A DNA stretch of 64,000 nucleotides, taken from positions 62,001-126,000 of the forward strand of contig NZ_QZMS01000011.1 in NCBI RefSeq assembly GCF_003614885.1. The letters run 5' to 3'. The notes under the pieces were generated by a model. The model was not told the origin of the DNA. It was given only the letters and a program-made list of their open reading frames with translations, and did no database searches. Numbering within the stretch: the stretch's first letter is position 1; each line of letters opens with the position of its first letter. Source of the stretch: Photobacterium salinisoli (GTDB lineage: Bacteria; Pseudomonadota; Gammaproteobacteria; Enterobacterales; Vibrionaceae). The position numbers were made by a program, and so were the translations under genes. Below are positions 1 to 8,413 of this stretch, in pieces.

Positions 1-698
1 TGCTCGATACAAAAACGCATCAAGGCATCGCGTATGGCATCTTCTTCAACAGGCCAGAGGTGGCTGTCGACCAGCGGGTAATCCATCCATGACTTGCCGA
101 GGCTGGTCTCGATCACTGAGCCAAAGCTCTCCGCACAGTCACTGGGTGATACAGGTTGCGGCACAGCTTGTGCCAGCGCCGGGCTTTGCTGGAACTGACG
201 TAACCATTCGCGGCGAAATGGCGTATAAACTCTGAAAGGCTCGCCCTGACGGGTCAGAATCGTGCCGGCAGGCAGCACGCAAGTATCTTCCAGTACACTG
301 AATTTGATCCCCGCTTCTGCCAGCGCATGACCGACAGCCATGTCACGTTGACGCTCATTCCATTCATACTGCTTGTTACAGAACACATGCTCGACCTGCC
401 AATCACGAGCCAGTGTAGCCATACAGTCAGGGACCGCGTTAAAGTCAGCAACTGCTTCGATGCGCATTGGAATATTAAGCTCAGCCAGCTGAGAACGGAG
501 CACAGCTAACCGACGGCGAATAAAATCGATCTGGATGGGAGCTACATCGTGAGCCGCCCATTGATCAGGTGTTGCAATGAACACTGCCAGCACAGACTGG
601 TACTTTTGGCACGCCTGAATCAGGGCGGTGTTATCGACTGTTCTCAAATCTGCCCGAAACCACATCAGGCATCGATTGCTGCTATTCGTCGCGGCCAT
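1..698 (-). CDS. phrB: Deoxyribodipyrimidine photolyase, N-terminal part (cut by window edge)
   Basis: Light-driven repair of cyclobutane pyrimidine dimers in DNA, using FAD and an antenna chromophore. The reading frame starts at the ATG at 698 and stays open to the window edge, giving about 232 residues. The N-terminal photolyase alpha/beta domain is recognisable by CLMWFRADLRTVDNTAL near residues 10-26 and by ETSLGKSWMDYPLVDSHLW near the edge. The FAD-binding C-terminal half lies outside the window. An AGGAG-like site precedes the ATG. The gene follows the MerR gene with a 4-base gap, so it is probably the last gene of a DUF523-MerR-phr operon, an arrangement known in Vibrio. Confidence 0.93.
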   Translation of the reverse strand, partial: MAATNSSNRCLMWFRADLRTVDNTALIQACQKYQSVLAVFIATPDQWAAHDVAPIQIDFIRRRLAVLRSQLAELNIPMRIEAVADFNAVPDCMATLARDWQVEHVFCNKQYEWNERQRDMAVGHALAEAGIKFSVLEDTCVLPAGTILTRQGEPFRVYTPFRREWLRQFQQSPALAQAVPQPVSPSDCAESFGSVIETSLGKSWMDYPLVDSHLWPVEEDAIRDALMRFCIE

Positions 699-702
699 GG
701 CT

Positions 703-1533
703 TCAGGCTCCTTTTAACTGCTGTACCCAGTCTGCATGAATAGCGGCAATACTGCCCCTGAGCGAGACCGGACAATGAAACTCAGCGTTAATACGCGCGA
801 GCTGCTTCAAAATCGCCGCAGGAAGTTTGCTCTCTCCAATGACGACCACAGAGTCAAACTCCTGCTGCGAGACCGCTGCTTCCAGACCATGCAATTTGCC
901 GTTAAATGGCAGATTATCTAACAGCGTGACGCTGTAACCTTCATTACTCAGTGACAAAGCAGTGAGCCAGATATAATGCGTTATGCCATCTTGTGCCGGT
1001 TCAAAGCTCAGCAGCATGGCTTTCCGACCGCTTCGCTTACGTGTTTTGGCTACCAGACTGGCGCATTGCTCAATCAGGGTGGATTGCCACAGTGCTTGCT
1101 GAATTGCCCGCAACGGATTAGCCGGATCGTTAACCTGCGTGTCTACAGGTACTACTACTTTTTCGATGAACATTGGCAACGGGTATTCTTTCATCAGCTG
1201 ACTCAGAAGCTGCTCGAGTTTTCCGCGCCGACAATCTGATAAAGCACCCAGTATCGGTGAAATCGCATCACAGTTTTCTTCCTGACTGGCGGCGTCACTC
1301 ACCTGACCGTCAAGTAACGGTCTTACCTTGCTGATAGCGACACCTTTCTCAAGCCAGGACAGGATCAAGCGGATCTTTTCAATATCAGCCTGAGTATATA
1401 AACGGTGTCCTTTTTCTGTGCGCTGTGGCTTGATCAGCCCGTAGCGGCGTTGCCACGCGCGTAAAGTGACGGGATTCACACCCGTCATTTCAGACACTTC
1501 TCTAATAGCGAACAACATAACTTCAGAGGCCAT
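703..1533 (-). CDS. MerR-family regulator with degenerate cobalamin-binding-like C-terminal domain
   Basis: Transcription regulator of 276 residues. Residues 7-75 form a MerR winged helix (IREVSEMTGVNPVTLRAWQR, then RRYGLIKPQRTEKGHRLYT). The C-terminal 120 residues resemble the B12-binding fold of CarH/LitR light regulators (MLLSFEPAQDGITHYIW, then VVVIGES). No canonical DxHxxG motif is visible; the nearest is D-G-I-T-H-Y-I-W, so cobalamin binding is doubtful. The start overlaps the upstream DUF523 gene by 11 bases; an ATG at 1518 is an alternative start. Together with photolyase and TGTACA motifs upstream of the operon, this suggests light or singlet-oxygen responsive control, which is inference. 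Confidence 0.85.
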   Translation of the reverse strand: MASEVMLFAIREVSEMTGVNPVTLRAWQRRYGLIKPQRTEKGHRLYTQADIEKIRLILSWLEKGVAISKVRPLLDGQVSDAASQEENCDAISPILGALSDCRRGKLEQLLSQLMKEYPLPMFIEKVVVPVDTQVNDPANPLRAIQQALWQSTLIEQCASLVAKTRKRSGRKAMLLSFEPAQDGITHYIWLTALSLSNEGYSVTLLDNLPFNGKLHGLEAAVSQQEFDSVVVIGESKLPAAILKQLARINAEFHCPVSLRGSIAAIHADWVQQLKGA

Positions 1534-2467
1534 AACGTAATTTCAACTCCTCCGGATACGGATTAAGAAAGGTCTGCAACTGCAGATACGGATCCGGGTA
1601 TTCTTTCAGGTAATGTTTAATCAAGGCCAGAGGGACTAGAATAGGCTGATGGCCCAGGCGGTAGCTTTCAATTAGGCCCAGTAGTTCCTGCTTTTGTTCG
1701 CTGGTCAGGCTGCGTTTGAAATAACCCTGCAAATGCATCAGCACATTGGTGTTGTTGCTCCGGCGGGCATGTTTGCTCAGGGCATCCATGAACTGCTGAC
1801 GGTATTCAACGAAAAACGCTGCCATATCCCAGTCTTTAATACCGGCTACTAATCGCCCCATCTCTCTGTACGCTGTCGGGCTGTGTGCCATTAAGACGAA
1901 TTTATAGCGCGAATGAAATTTAACAAATGCATCCATAGTCAGACTCTTACCTACGTTTTGGTAAAAATCGTGCAGGGCATAAATACGAAAGACGAAATTT
2001 TCGCGTAACACTGGATCTTGCAGTCGCCCGTCTTCTTCGACGGGCAGCCAGGGCATAGCCGCCATCAGTTGTTTGGTAAACACCCCTACTGTTCCGCCCG
2101 GTACGGTATTACCGTTCGGGATATACAGCTTCACCCTTTCCATGCCACAAGTGGGTGATTTGGCACATACCACAAAGCCACACAGAGATTGAATGCCACT
2201 GATGTGCTTATCAGCAAACGTCTTCATTTTTTCGGTGAAATCGCTCTCACCGCCTTTGCTGTCGACAAGGCGCTCACCATTTTCATGCTGTACCAGCCTT
2301 ATCGTTGGCCTTGGAACAGGCAAGCCGATTGCCATTTCCGGACAAACCGGTCGGAACTGTACAAACTTTGCCAGCTCGTCCGTCACAAAACGGTTTCGTT
2401 TGTGTCCGCCATCAAAGCGTACTTTCTCGCCAAGTACACATGCACTGATACCTACCGGGATACTCAT
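1523..2467 (-). CDS. DUF523 and DUF1722 domain protein (YbgA-like)
   Basis: Protein of 314 residues with an N-terminal DUF523 domain (IPVGISACVLGEKVRFDGGH, with FVVCAKSPTCGMERVKLY further on) and a C-terminal DUF1722/YbgA domain (FVKFHSRYKFVLMAHSPTAY). The conserved cysteines suggest metal or cluster binding; the biochemical role is not known. The ATG at 2467 was chosen because AGGTGTGAG lies just before it; the frame is open further upstream without a good ribosome site. It is first in an operon with the MerR regulator and photolyase, an association that recurs in Vibrio and suggests a light or DNA-damage role. Confidence 0.88.
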   Translation of the reverse strand: MSIPVGISACVLGEKVRFDGGHKRNRFVTDELAKFVQFRPVCPEMAIGLPVPRPTIRLVQHENGERLVDSKGGESDFTEKMKTFADKHISGIQSLCGFVVCAKSPTCGMERVKLYIPNGNTVPGGTVGVFTKQLMAAMPWLPVEEDGRLQDPVLRENFVFRIYALHDFYQNVGKSLTMDAFVKFHSRYKFVLMAHSPTAYREMGRLVAGIKDWDMAAFFVEYRQQFMDALSKHARRSNNTNVLMHLQGYFKRSLTSEQKQELLGLIESYRLGHQPILVPLALIKHYLKEYPDPYLQLQTFLNPYPEELKLRYGL

Positions 2468-2469
2468 CT

Positions 2470-2556
2470 CACACCTGTACAATAAATTATCTTGTACAAT
2501 GATGTTAGCCAAGCTTAGTGAGTTGTACAAGAAAATAAAATGTATAAGTTTGTAAC
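2470..2556 (-). promoter_or_regulatory. Promoter region with repeated TGTACA motifs (candidate MerR operators)
   Basis: Three exact TGTACA hexamers lie in 57 bases upstream of the DUF523 gene, within CTGTACAA (2475-2482), CTTGTACAAT (2491-2500) and GTTGTACAAG (2522-2531). A fourth variant, TGTATAA, starts at 2541. CarA/CarH/LitR-type MerR regulators are known to use TGTACA-like half sites, so these are candidate autoregulatory operators. Confidence 0.6.
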
Positions 2557-2573
2557 TACGGCTATTTCAGACA

Positions 2574-2610
2574 CAAAAAAAGCTGCCTGATATTCACAGG
2601 CAGCTTTTTA
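2574..2610 (-). terminator. Rho-independent terminator after the YkvA gene
   Basis: Inverted repeat AGCTGCCTG (2581-2589) and CAGGCAGCT (2597-2605) with a run of T on both strands. It sits 20 bases past the YkvA-type gene. Confidence 0.85.
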
Positions 2611-2630
2611 GACTTTGAAATAAAAGAAGA

Positions 2631-3062
2631 TTATTCGGTTTTAGCGTCTGGTTGTTTTTTACCTGCCAAGTCATTCCCTGCTCGCCAGGCTTCATAATCA
2701 TCCAGATCCTGTTGTACAAGCTTAAGGCAGACAGCCAGAATCAGTGCGTCATCCGTCAGCCCCAGAAAGGGAATCACATCCGGCAGAACATCCAATGGGT
2801 TAAACACATAGAGCAAAGCCGTAACAATAGCAGCGATGGTAAACCAGGGGATCTCCCTGTATTCTCCTTTCCAGTACGCCTTGACCAGACCATACATGGA
2901 TTTCACGACATTAAAATACTTTCGCAGCGAGCCACTTTTCTGCACTTTTTCTTCAATGTCCTGCTCTTTCTCCAACACGCGCTGAATGTCTTTATCCGTG
3001 ACTTTTTTAGACGAGTTTTCCAGTTTCTCTTTGGCATCCTGTTCATTCATTGACTGACTCAT
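2631..3062 (-). CDS. YkvA family (DUF1232) membrane protein
   Basis: Protein of 143 residues. The first 60 are charged and probably helical. They are followed by the DUF1232 core IPWFTIAAIVTALLYVF and NPLDVLPDVIPFLGLTDDA, a hydrophobic segment plus the family's conserved N-P-x-D-x-x-P-D-x-I-P motif. Function is unknown; members are small inner-membrane proteins. The start at 3062 has GAGG with 6-base spacing; ATG 3050 is also possible. It stands alone with its own terminator. Confidence 0.85.
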   Translation of the reverse strand: MSQSMNEQDAKEKLENSSKKVTDKDIQRVLEKEQDIEEKVQKSGSLRKYFNVVKSMYGLVKAYWKGEYREIPWFTIAAIVTALLYVFNPLDVLPDVIPFLGLTDDALILAVCLKLVQQDLDDYEAWRAGNDLAGKKQPDAKTE

Positions 3063-3281
3063 CCTCCGCCTCAAGTAGGCTATCTCTTCTAACGTTAACT
3101 ATGGCTTTTCGCCTCTCGTTTGTCATTAAGAGGACATAGCAGTGATCAACTCCAGAAGTAAAAGCGTTAAGATTGACAATTAGATGTGTCATTAAATCAT
3201 CAGCTACAGCGTTGAATTAACTCCCCGGAGCAGGCTATGTCCAATAATCATCCTTAACGAAAGCTTCAAGCAATGATGAAA

Positions 3282-3542
3282 TTACTGCTGACCAGTTTGC
3301 GTGAAATGCACACGTTCGAAATGCGGATTCGGGCGGGTGGCTTCCATGGTGTTCAACTGGTCAAGCACAACGATTTGTAACCCGGCGGACGTTTTCAGCG
3401 ACATACACTCTTGTTTGTCTTCATGTCGCACTGTGTCCTGAGCGATGCCTTCAATCTCACTGCCATCTGCCAGACACAGTTTTACTGGCAACTTATACAA
3501 GCAGGCAATTTCGATATAGTCATATTGCTGGCAAGAAATCAT
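3282..3542 (-). CDS. rof: Rho-binding antiterminator Rof (YaeO)
   Basis: Small protein of 86 residues that binds Rho and lowers Rho-dependent termination in the known family. It opens ISCQQYDYIEIACLYKLPVK and continues LADGSEIEGIAQDT and KQECMSL, the conserved Rof pattern. The ATG at 3542 was preferred over a GTG two codons upstream because family members begin MI and GGAGAGGTG lies before it. Confidence 0.9.
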   Translation of the reverse strand: MISCQQYDYIEIACLYKLPVKLCLADGSEIEGIAQDTVRHEDKQECMSLKTSAGLQIVVLDQLNTMEATRPNPHFERVHFTQTGQQ

Positions 3543-3597
3543 CTTCACCTCTCCTTCGCGGTATGTCAGGTTCGCGAAACATCACAATTATCGGCTT

Positions 3598-3996
3598 TTA
3601 CTTTTTCACCCAGTACATACCTTCCGAGTTTGGCCTGGACAGTTTAAAACCAAACTTTTCATACAATTCTGGTACGTCAGCCATCAGCGATACATAAGAG
3701 CGGGGAAAAGCAGCCTTGTCGAGATAGGCCATGATATGTTCCATGATTTGACGCCCGAGACCTTTTCCCTGATGGTCGGGATCAACAGCAACATCCACAA
3801 TGTCAAAATTGATGGCTCCGTCACCCACCACTCTCCCCATGGCCACAGGTACACCGTCATAAAGAATATGTATACCGTAAAGGCTGTTTGGCAAGCCTTT
3901 CACTGCCGCTTCATAAGAACGGGACGATAATCCAGAAATGTCGCGTAAACGTAAAAAATCATCAGGGCCAACCACTTGCTCAATAACCTGATACAT
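3598..3996 (-). CDS. GNAT-family N-acetyltransferase
   Basis: Protein of 132 residues. The acetyl-CoA binding signature is DPDHQGKGLGRQIMEHIMAYL (Q/R-x-x-G-x-G), preceded by INFDIVDVAV; LYEKFGFKL near the end is the usual GNAT tail. The substrate is not predictable. ATG 3996 has GGA at suitable spacing. It is monocistronic, downstream of no obvious partner. Confidence 0.88.
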   Translation of the reverse strand: MYQVIEQVVGPDDFLRLRDISGLSSRSYEAAVKGLPNSLYGIHILYDGVPVAMGRVVGDGAINFDIVDVAVDPDHQGKGLGRQIMEHIMAYLDKAAFPRSYVSLMADVPELYEKFGFKLSRPNSEGMYWVKK

Positions 3997-4182
3997 CAAT
4001 TTTCCTTTAAACATCAATTTAGTAACAGTAAACCCGAATCACGTAAGCCAACAAGAACACTGTCTGAGAAATTCGCGTGCATCTTACTTTAATACTCAAT
4101 CAATTTTATATGTCATTAAGAAAATCGTGATCGTCTGCAATGAAAATAAAGACCGGACATTGGAATGCAAGGATAGACGAAT

Positions 4183-4211
4183 AAAAAACCCGCAATGTAG
4201 GCGGGTTTTGT
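4183..4211 (-). terminator. Rho-independent terminator after the exporter gene
   Basis: AAAACCCGC (4185-4193) pairs with GCGGGTTTT (4201-4209) across a 7-base loop. A T run follows on the minus strand, placing it just past the exporter stop. Confidence 0.85.
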
Positions 4212-4216
4212 GAAGA

Positions 4217-5134
4217 TCAGGCTTCCTTTTCCTGCATCTGAGCTGGCGCTGTTTTTTCACGGGTGATCCACCAGCAAAGGACGGAAGCAAGGCTTACCAT
4301 CACGACACCTTGCCAGAAGGTTGCGGTTAATGTCAGTCCCAGTAATTGCGCAGATAAAAAGGTCGAAAACACTGGGACAAAATAAGACAGCGTTGCTAAC
4401 AACACCATATTGCCGCGCAGGATCCCGATATTCCATAATGCGTAGCCTCCGCCCATGGCAAGGCCGGCCAATAGCAAGTCTCTGATCACCGGGAGATCAA
4501 ACTGCATTGGCGGTTCATCGCTAAACATAAATTTCACCCAAAGCGCGACGGCTGTTGCTACAAAAAACCAGGTGATGGCATTTTTACCACTGGCCATCAC
4601 CCGGGTAACATTGCAATAAATTGCCCAGATGAACGCCCCACTCAGCGCCAGTGCATAGCTGACCGGGTTACTTTGCACATTGTCGATTAACCGGGAGACA
4701 GACAATCCACTATCACCCGCTACCGTCCAGGCAACACCAAAGAAAGAGAGTATTAAGCAGGGGTACAGCAGCCAACTGACTGACCGCCCAGAGAAAATGA
4801 CCGCAAACAATACCGTCAGACATGGCCAGAGATAATTGATCAGTCCCATTTCAACCGCTTGCAATCGATCATTTGCCATCCCCAGCGACAACGCCAGACA
4901 CATTTCATAACTGACGAATAGCAGTCCCCCCACAAGCAGGTATTTCCGGGAAAAAGAAGACAACTTGGGCAAACCAACCGTCAATATGAGTATAAAAGCG
5001 CTGACGCTGTAAATCATGGCAGCACCACCCACAGGGCCAAGCTGCTCGGTCACATTCCGAATGAGGGCAACCACACTGCTGAAAAGACAAATTGCGCCGC
5101 ACCCGGCAAGGGTAAATTGATGACTGCGTACCAC
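4217..5134 (-). CDS. yddG: EamA/DMT transporter, YddG-like aromatic amino acid exporter
   Basis: Inner-membrane exporter of 305 residues with about ten hydrophobic segments in two EamA repeats. LGPVGGAAMIYSVSAFIL near the N-terminus and INYLWPCLTVLFAVIF are typical of YddG, which exports aromatic amino acids. The GTG at 5134 was chosen because AGGG lies 6 bases before it and the longer open frame upstream has no membrane-protein character. A terminator follows at 4183-4211. The substrate is inferred from family only. Confidence 0.82.
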   Translation of the reverse strand: MVRSHQFTLAGCGAICLFSSVVALIRNVTEQLGPVGGAAMIYSVSAFILILTVGLPKLSSFSRKYLLVGGLLFVSYEMCLALSLGMANDRLQAVEMGLINYLWPCLTVLFAVIFSGRSVSWLLYPCLILSFFGVAWTVAGDSGLSVSRLIDNVQSNPVSYALALSGAFIWAIYCNVTRVMASGKNAITWFFVATAVALWVKFMFSDEPPMQFDLPVIRDLLLAGLAMGGGYALWNIGILRGNMVLLATLSYFVPVFSTFLSAQLLGLTLTATFWQGVVMVSLASVLCWWITREKTAPAQMQEKEA

Positions 5135-5214
5135 GGTTGACCCTGAAAATAAACATCTGAGAATCCACAACACTGCCTGAGAATGACAGCGAAAACAACC
5201 CGAAACCCTCTTGT

Positions 5215-5769
5215 TTATGGCCCCGGCGCATATCTCAGCAGCATGACATCCCGATTCAGTCTTTTGGCATCCAGCAACATCAACCTTTGCCATACTTTGG
5301 CACCGTCAAAAGCTTGCTTACCCTGAGTGCTGATAAAAGGCTCCAGTAAAAACTGATATTCATTGATCAATTTTGCATCGGCCAGCGAGGCACCCAAAGC
5401 AGGACTGCCAAACAGGACAACATTGCCGTTTATTTCAGACAAAAATTGCCGGGTATTTTCGATATCCGGCCCTTTCAAAATCTCAGTATTTTGCCAGGGA
5501 AACTCAAGCGGCCTTGTTGTCACCACTCGCTTGGGAATAGACTGCAATTCCATCGCCAGATACTGCATAAATTTGGGTAAATCCTTCCTCGTTGCAGCTT
5601 CAGGCCAGAAAGCCGCGAAAAGATCATAAGTATGGCGTCCCAAAATTAAGGCTTCTGAGCCATGGAGTAATTCAAGGGCGTATTCATGATGCTCCTTATC
5701 CACCACGGCGTCTTCGTGATGGCAGTGGCCACTCAATGTCATGTTTAACGAATAAATCAGGTATGCCAT
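5215..5769 (-). CDS. Dihydrofolate reductase family protein (RibD C-terminal type)
   Basis: Protein of 184 residues resembling the DHFR/RibD C-terminal fold: MAYLIYSLNMTLSGHCHHED at the start, LILGRHTYDLFAAFWPEA in the middle, and VVLFGSPALGASLADAKLI near residues 125-145. Such proteins are probably NADPH-dependent reductases, but the substrate is unknown. ATG 5769 has AGAGG upstream; an in-frame start further out lacks a ribosome site. Confidence 0.78.
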   Translation of the reverse strand: MAYLIYSLNMTLSGHCHHEDAVVDKEHHEYALELLHGSEALILGRHTYDLFAAFWPEAATRKDLPKFMQYLAMELQSIPKRVVTTRPLEFPWQNTEILKGPDIENTRQFLSEINGNVVLFGSPALGASLADAKLINEYQFLLEPFISTQGKQAFDGAKVWQRLMLLDAKRLNRDVMLLRYAPGP

Positions 5770-5913
5770 GGCAAATCCTCTTTTACGTGAAACGCACGCA
5801 GATACTCTCTGCAATACTGGTTTCATGAGTATTTGCAGAGAGACCGGGATTTGCCAGTTTTCGTATCAGAAAAAGGTGTGAATACGCTTGATTATTTGTT
5901 GATAAATCAATAA

Positions 5914-6031
5914 CTACTGTTCAGCTCGTGCTAATAACACACCCATTGAGACAAACAGAGAACCAAAGACCCGGTTCAGCGCTTTCATAGTTGATGGGCT
6001 GGCCCCGGAAATTGACCGGTACAGTGATAGC
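5914..6031 (-). pseudogene. Remnant of a LysE/RhtB-type exporter C-terminus
   Basis: The minus strand reads SGASPSTMKALNRVFGSLFV, then SMGVLLARAEQ and a stop. This matches the terminal helix of LysE/RhtB amino acid exporters (usually L-N-R-x-F-G-x-L-x-x-x-M-G). No upstream body of the gene is present, so this is a leftover 3' end. Confidence 0.55.
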
Positions 6032-6061
6032 CGCTTTTCAGCGCACTATCACTGTCATGCT

Positions 6062-6688
6062 TTATTTTTTTTCCTGAAGCGTAAAATAACTGTTCATCAA
6101 GTTTCGGTAATCAGGAATATGGTTTGAAAAGAGCGTTCCTAAACCTTCGATATCATTTCGCCAATCCCTGTGTAACTCGCAAGCAGCGCCGAACCAGGTC
6201 ATCATCTGCGCCCCCGCAGCTGACATCCTGTCCCAGGCAGCATCACGGGTCATTGCATTAAAAGTACCGGAGGCATCGGCAATAACAAACACCTCATAGC
6301 CCGCTTCTATCGCAGATAAAACCGGGAATGCGACGCAGACTTCCGTTACCACGCCGGCAACTATGAGTTGCTTTTTACCGGTTGATTCAATGGCCTTCAC
6401 AAAGTCAGCATTGTCCCAGGCATTGATTTGTCCGGGTCTGGCAATGTAAGGCGCATCAGGAAACATCTCTTTCAGCTCAGGAACCAGAGGCCCGTTAGGC
6501 CCTTGCTCAAAGCTGGTGGTCAATATAGTGGGCAGCTTGAAATACAGTGCCATATCGGCCAGGGCCAACACATTGTTTTTAAATTTGTCCGGATCTATAT
6601 CCCTCACCAGTGATAAAAGCCCGGTTTGATGATCAACCAAGAGCACTGCAGCATTGTCTTTATCCAGTCGAACATATTGCATACTCAT
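6062..6688 (-). CDS. Isochorismatase-family cysteine hydrolase (YcaC-like)
   Basis: Protein of 208 residues. AAVLLVDHQTGLLSLVRDI carries the catalytic Asp, GKKQLIVAGVVTEVCVAF carries the catalytic Cys, and the usual Lys lies between them. Length and order fit YcaC-like hydrolases; the substrate is not known. ATG 6688 has AGGAGAAC upstream. Neighbours give no pathway hint. Confidence 0.86.
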   Translation of the reverse strand: MSMQYVRLDKDNAAVLLVDHQTGLLSLVRDIDPDKFKNNVLALADMALYFKLPTILTTSFEQGPNGPLVPELKEMFPDAPYIARPGQINAWDNADFVKAIESTGKKQLIVAGVVTEVCVAFPVLSAIEAGYEVFVIADASGTFNAMTRDAAWDRMSAAGAQMMTWFGAACELHRDWRNDIEGLGTLFSNHIPDYRNLMNSYFTLQEKK

Positions 6689-7095
6689 CAGTGTTCTCCT
6701 CATGTTCTGAAATTAAATCATCCATGAAAAAACAATGAAATAGAAGAATTGCGTCCCCAGATGACATGTTGAACAGATAACGTGACGAATTCGCTATCCC
6801 AAAGAATATAGTCCCTTTTGATGACTACCCCCATCGTAACTTCGCTTTGATTCAGGTTGGACAAACTACCTGCTCCTCCCGACAAGTGGGTTTGAGAGAA
6901 GTATCGTTGCCAACTACACTCATCAACATAGCTGCAACCTATGAGCACAAAGAATAAGCAATGTGTGATTCAGTGCTCGAATCTCCGTCCAGAAAGTGCC
7001 TTTGTCACCATTCTGTTTCCTGTTTGCATATGACAATCACAGGGTATGTGTTGAACCGGAGGCACCGGACAATTGGCCCGATTAAGGTGCGAATT
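6689..7095. other. Intergenic region between divergent genes
   Basis: It must hold the promoters of the isochorismatase gene (leftward) and the sulfite-dehydrogenase-like operon (rightward). No clear operator or RNA is seen. A minus-strand open frame at 6718-6948 shows no family resemblance. Confidence 0.5.
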
Positions 7096-8409
7096 ATGGC
7101 TAAAGACAAGAAAAATACTCCAAGAGGTATCTTCGAGTTTTACGAGAAAAACCCGGAATCAGCAGATAACAAGGTTTTTGGCCGGGTCAGCTTTCCGGAC
7201 AGACGCGGTTTTTTGAAAGGCGCGGGCTTAGCAACAATGGCTGCTGTGCTCGGCGGCGCGATTCCTTTTCACCGTAACATGCCTGCAGGTTTAATCCCCG
7301 CCGCGTTCGCTGAAGGCCTTGATGATGTGGTGATAGAGGGAAAAGAGGGCTTAACGGTACTGAACGACAGACCGATGAACGCAGAAACCCCGCCCCATCT
7401 CCTCAATGATGACATCACGCCCACTTCGCGACATTTTATTCGCAACAACGGTATCCCACCGACGGATGTCAATCCAGACGCCTGGAAGTTAACGATTGAC
7501 GGCCTGGTCGACAAGCCAATGACGTTAACTATTGCTGATCTGAAGAAAAACTTTGAGGTTGTAGAACAACAATTAGTGCTGGAGTGTGGCGGGAATGGCC
7601 GCGCCTTCTTCGAACCCAAAGCCACAGGTAATCAATGGACATACGGCGCCGTGGGTTGTTCAGCCTGGACAGGCGTACGACTCGCCGATGTACTCAAAGC
7701 AGCTGGAGTGAAAGATAATGCCGTTTACACCGCGCATTACGGCGCAGATAAAGATCTGTCCGGCAAGGAAGGTAAGATACCCATCTCCCGGGGCGTACCC
7801 ATAGCCAAAGCGATGAGCAGCGAAAACCTGATTGCTTTTGCCCAGAACGGTGAGTCGCTGCACCCGATGAATGGCGCTCCATTACGGCTGGTTGTGCCCG
7901 GCTGGCCTGGCTCCTGTTCACAGAAATGGCTGACACGGATTCAGATCAGAGAGCAAATCCACGACGGCCCTAAAATGACAGGCACCTCGTACCGTGTGCC
8001 GAACCGCCCTGTTGCACCGGGTGAAAAAGTGGACGAAAAAGATTTTGAGATCATTGAACGAATGCCGGTGAAATCTCTGATTACTTCGCCACAAACCAAC
8101 ACTACAGTGTCTGGCAGTGAAGTATCAGTCCGGGGACATGCATGGTCAGGCGATCGCAAGATAGAGAAAGTACAGGTTTCCATCGACTTTGGTGCAACCT
8201 GGATGGATGCCGATCTTGCTGCCCCGGCCAATGAAGGTGCCTGGCAGACCTTTACTACTAAGGTGAAATTCCCGCAGCCCGGATATTATGAAATATGGGC
8301 CAAAGCCACAGACGATCAAGGTATCAGCCAACCTTTTGCCATTGCGTGGAATCCCAAAGGCTATCTCAACAACACCTTCCACCGTGTTGCTTTGGTCGTT
8401 AACGGATAA
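7096..8409 (+). CDS. Tat-exported molybdopterin sulfite dehydrogenase-like protein (SorA type)
   Basis: Periplasmic molybdoenzyme of 437 residues, likely oxidising sulfite. The Tat signal is RRGFLKGAGLATMAAVLGG (about residues 36-54). The sulfite-oxidase fold follows, with the Moco-ligating cysteine in LVLECGGNGRAFFEP near residue 160 and WPGSCSQKWLTRIQIRE near 280. A C-terminal dimerisation domain (VRGHAWSGDRKIEKVQVSID) ends the protein. ATG 7096 has AAGGTG upstream. The next gene is a cytochrome c 4 bases downstream, the expected electron acceptor. Sulfite as substrate is family inference. Confidence 0.85.
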   Translation: MAKDKKNTPRGIFEFYEKNPESADNKVFGRVSFPDRRGFLKGAGLATMAAVLGGAIPFHRNMPAGLIPAAFAEGLDDVVIEGKEGLTVLNDRPMNAETPPHLLNDDITPTSRHFIRNNGIPPTDVNPDAWKLTIDGLVDKPMTLTIADLKKNFEVVEQQLVLECGGNGRAFFEPKATGNQWTYGAVGCSAWTGVRLADVLKAAGVKDNAVYTAHYGADKDLSGKEGKIPISRGVPIAKAMSSENLIAFAQNGESLHPMNGAPLRLVVPGWPGSCSQKWLTRIQIREQIHDGPKMTGTSYRVPNRPVAPGEKVDEKDFEIIERMPVKSLITSPQTNTTVSGSEVSVRGHAWSGDRKIEKVQVSIDFGATWMDADLAAPANEGAWQTFTTKVKFPQPGYYEIWAKATDDQGISQPFAIAWNPKGYLNNTFHRVALVVNG

Positions 8410-8413
8410 CCGC

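Noticed and set aside
6718-6948. Minus-strand open frame of 76 codons
   Set aside because: No family resemblance, poor start context, and it lies in the promoter region between divergent genes.
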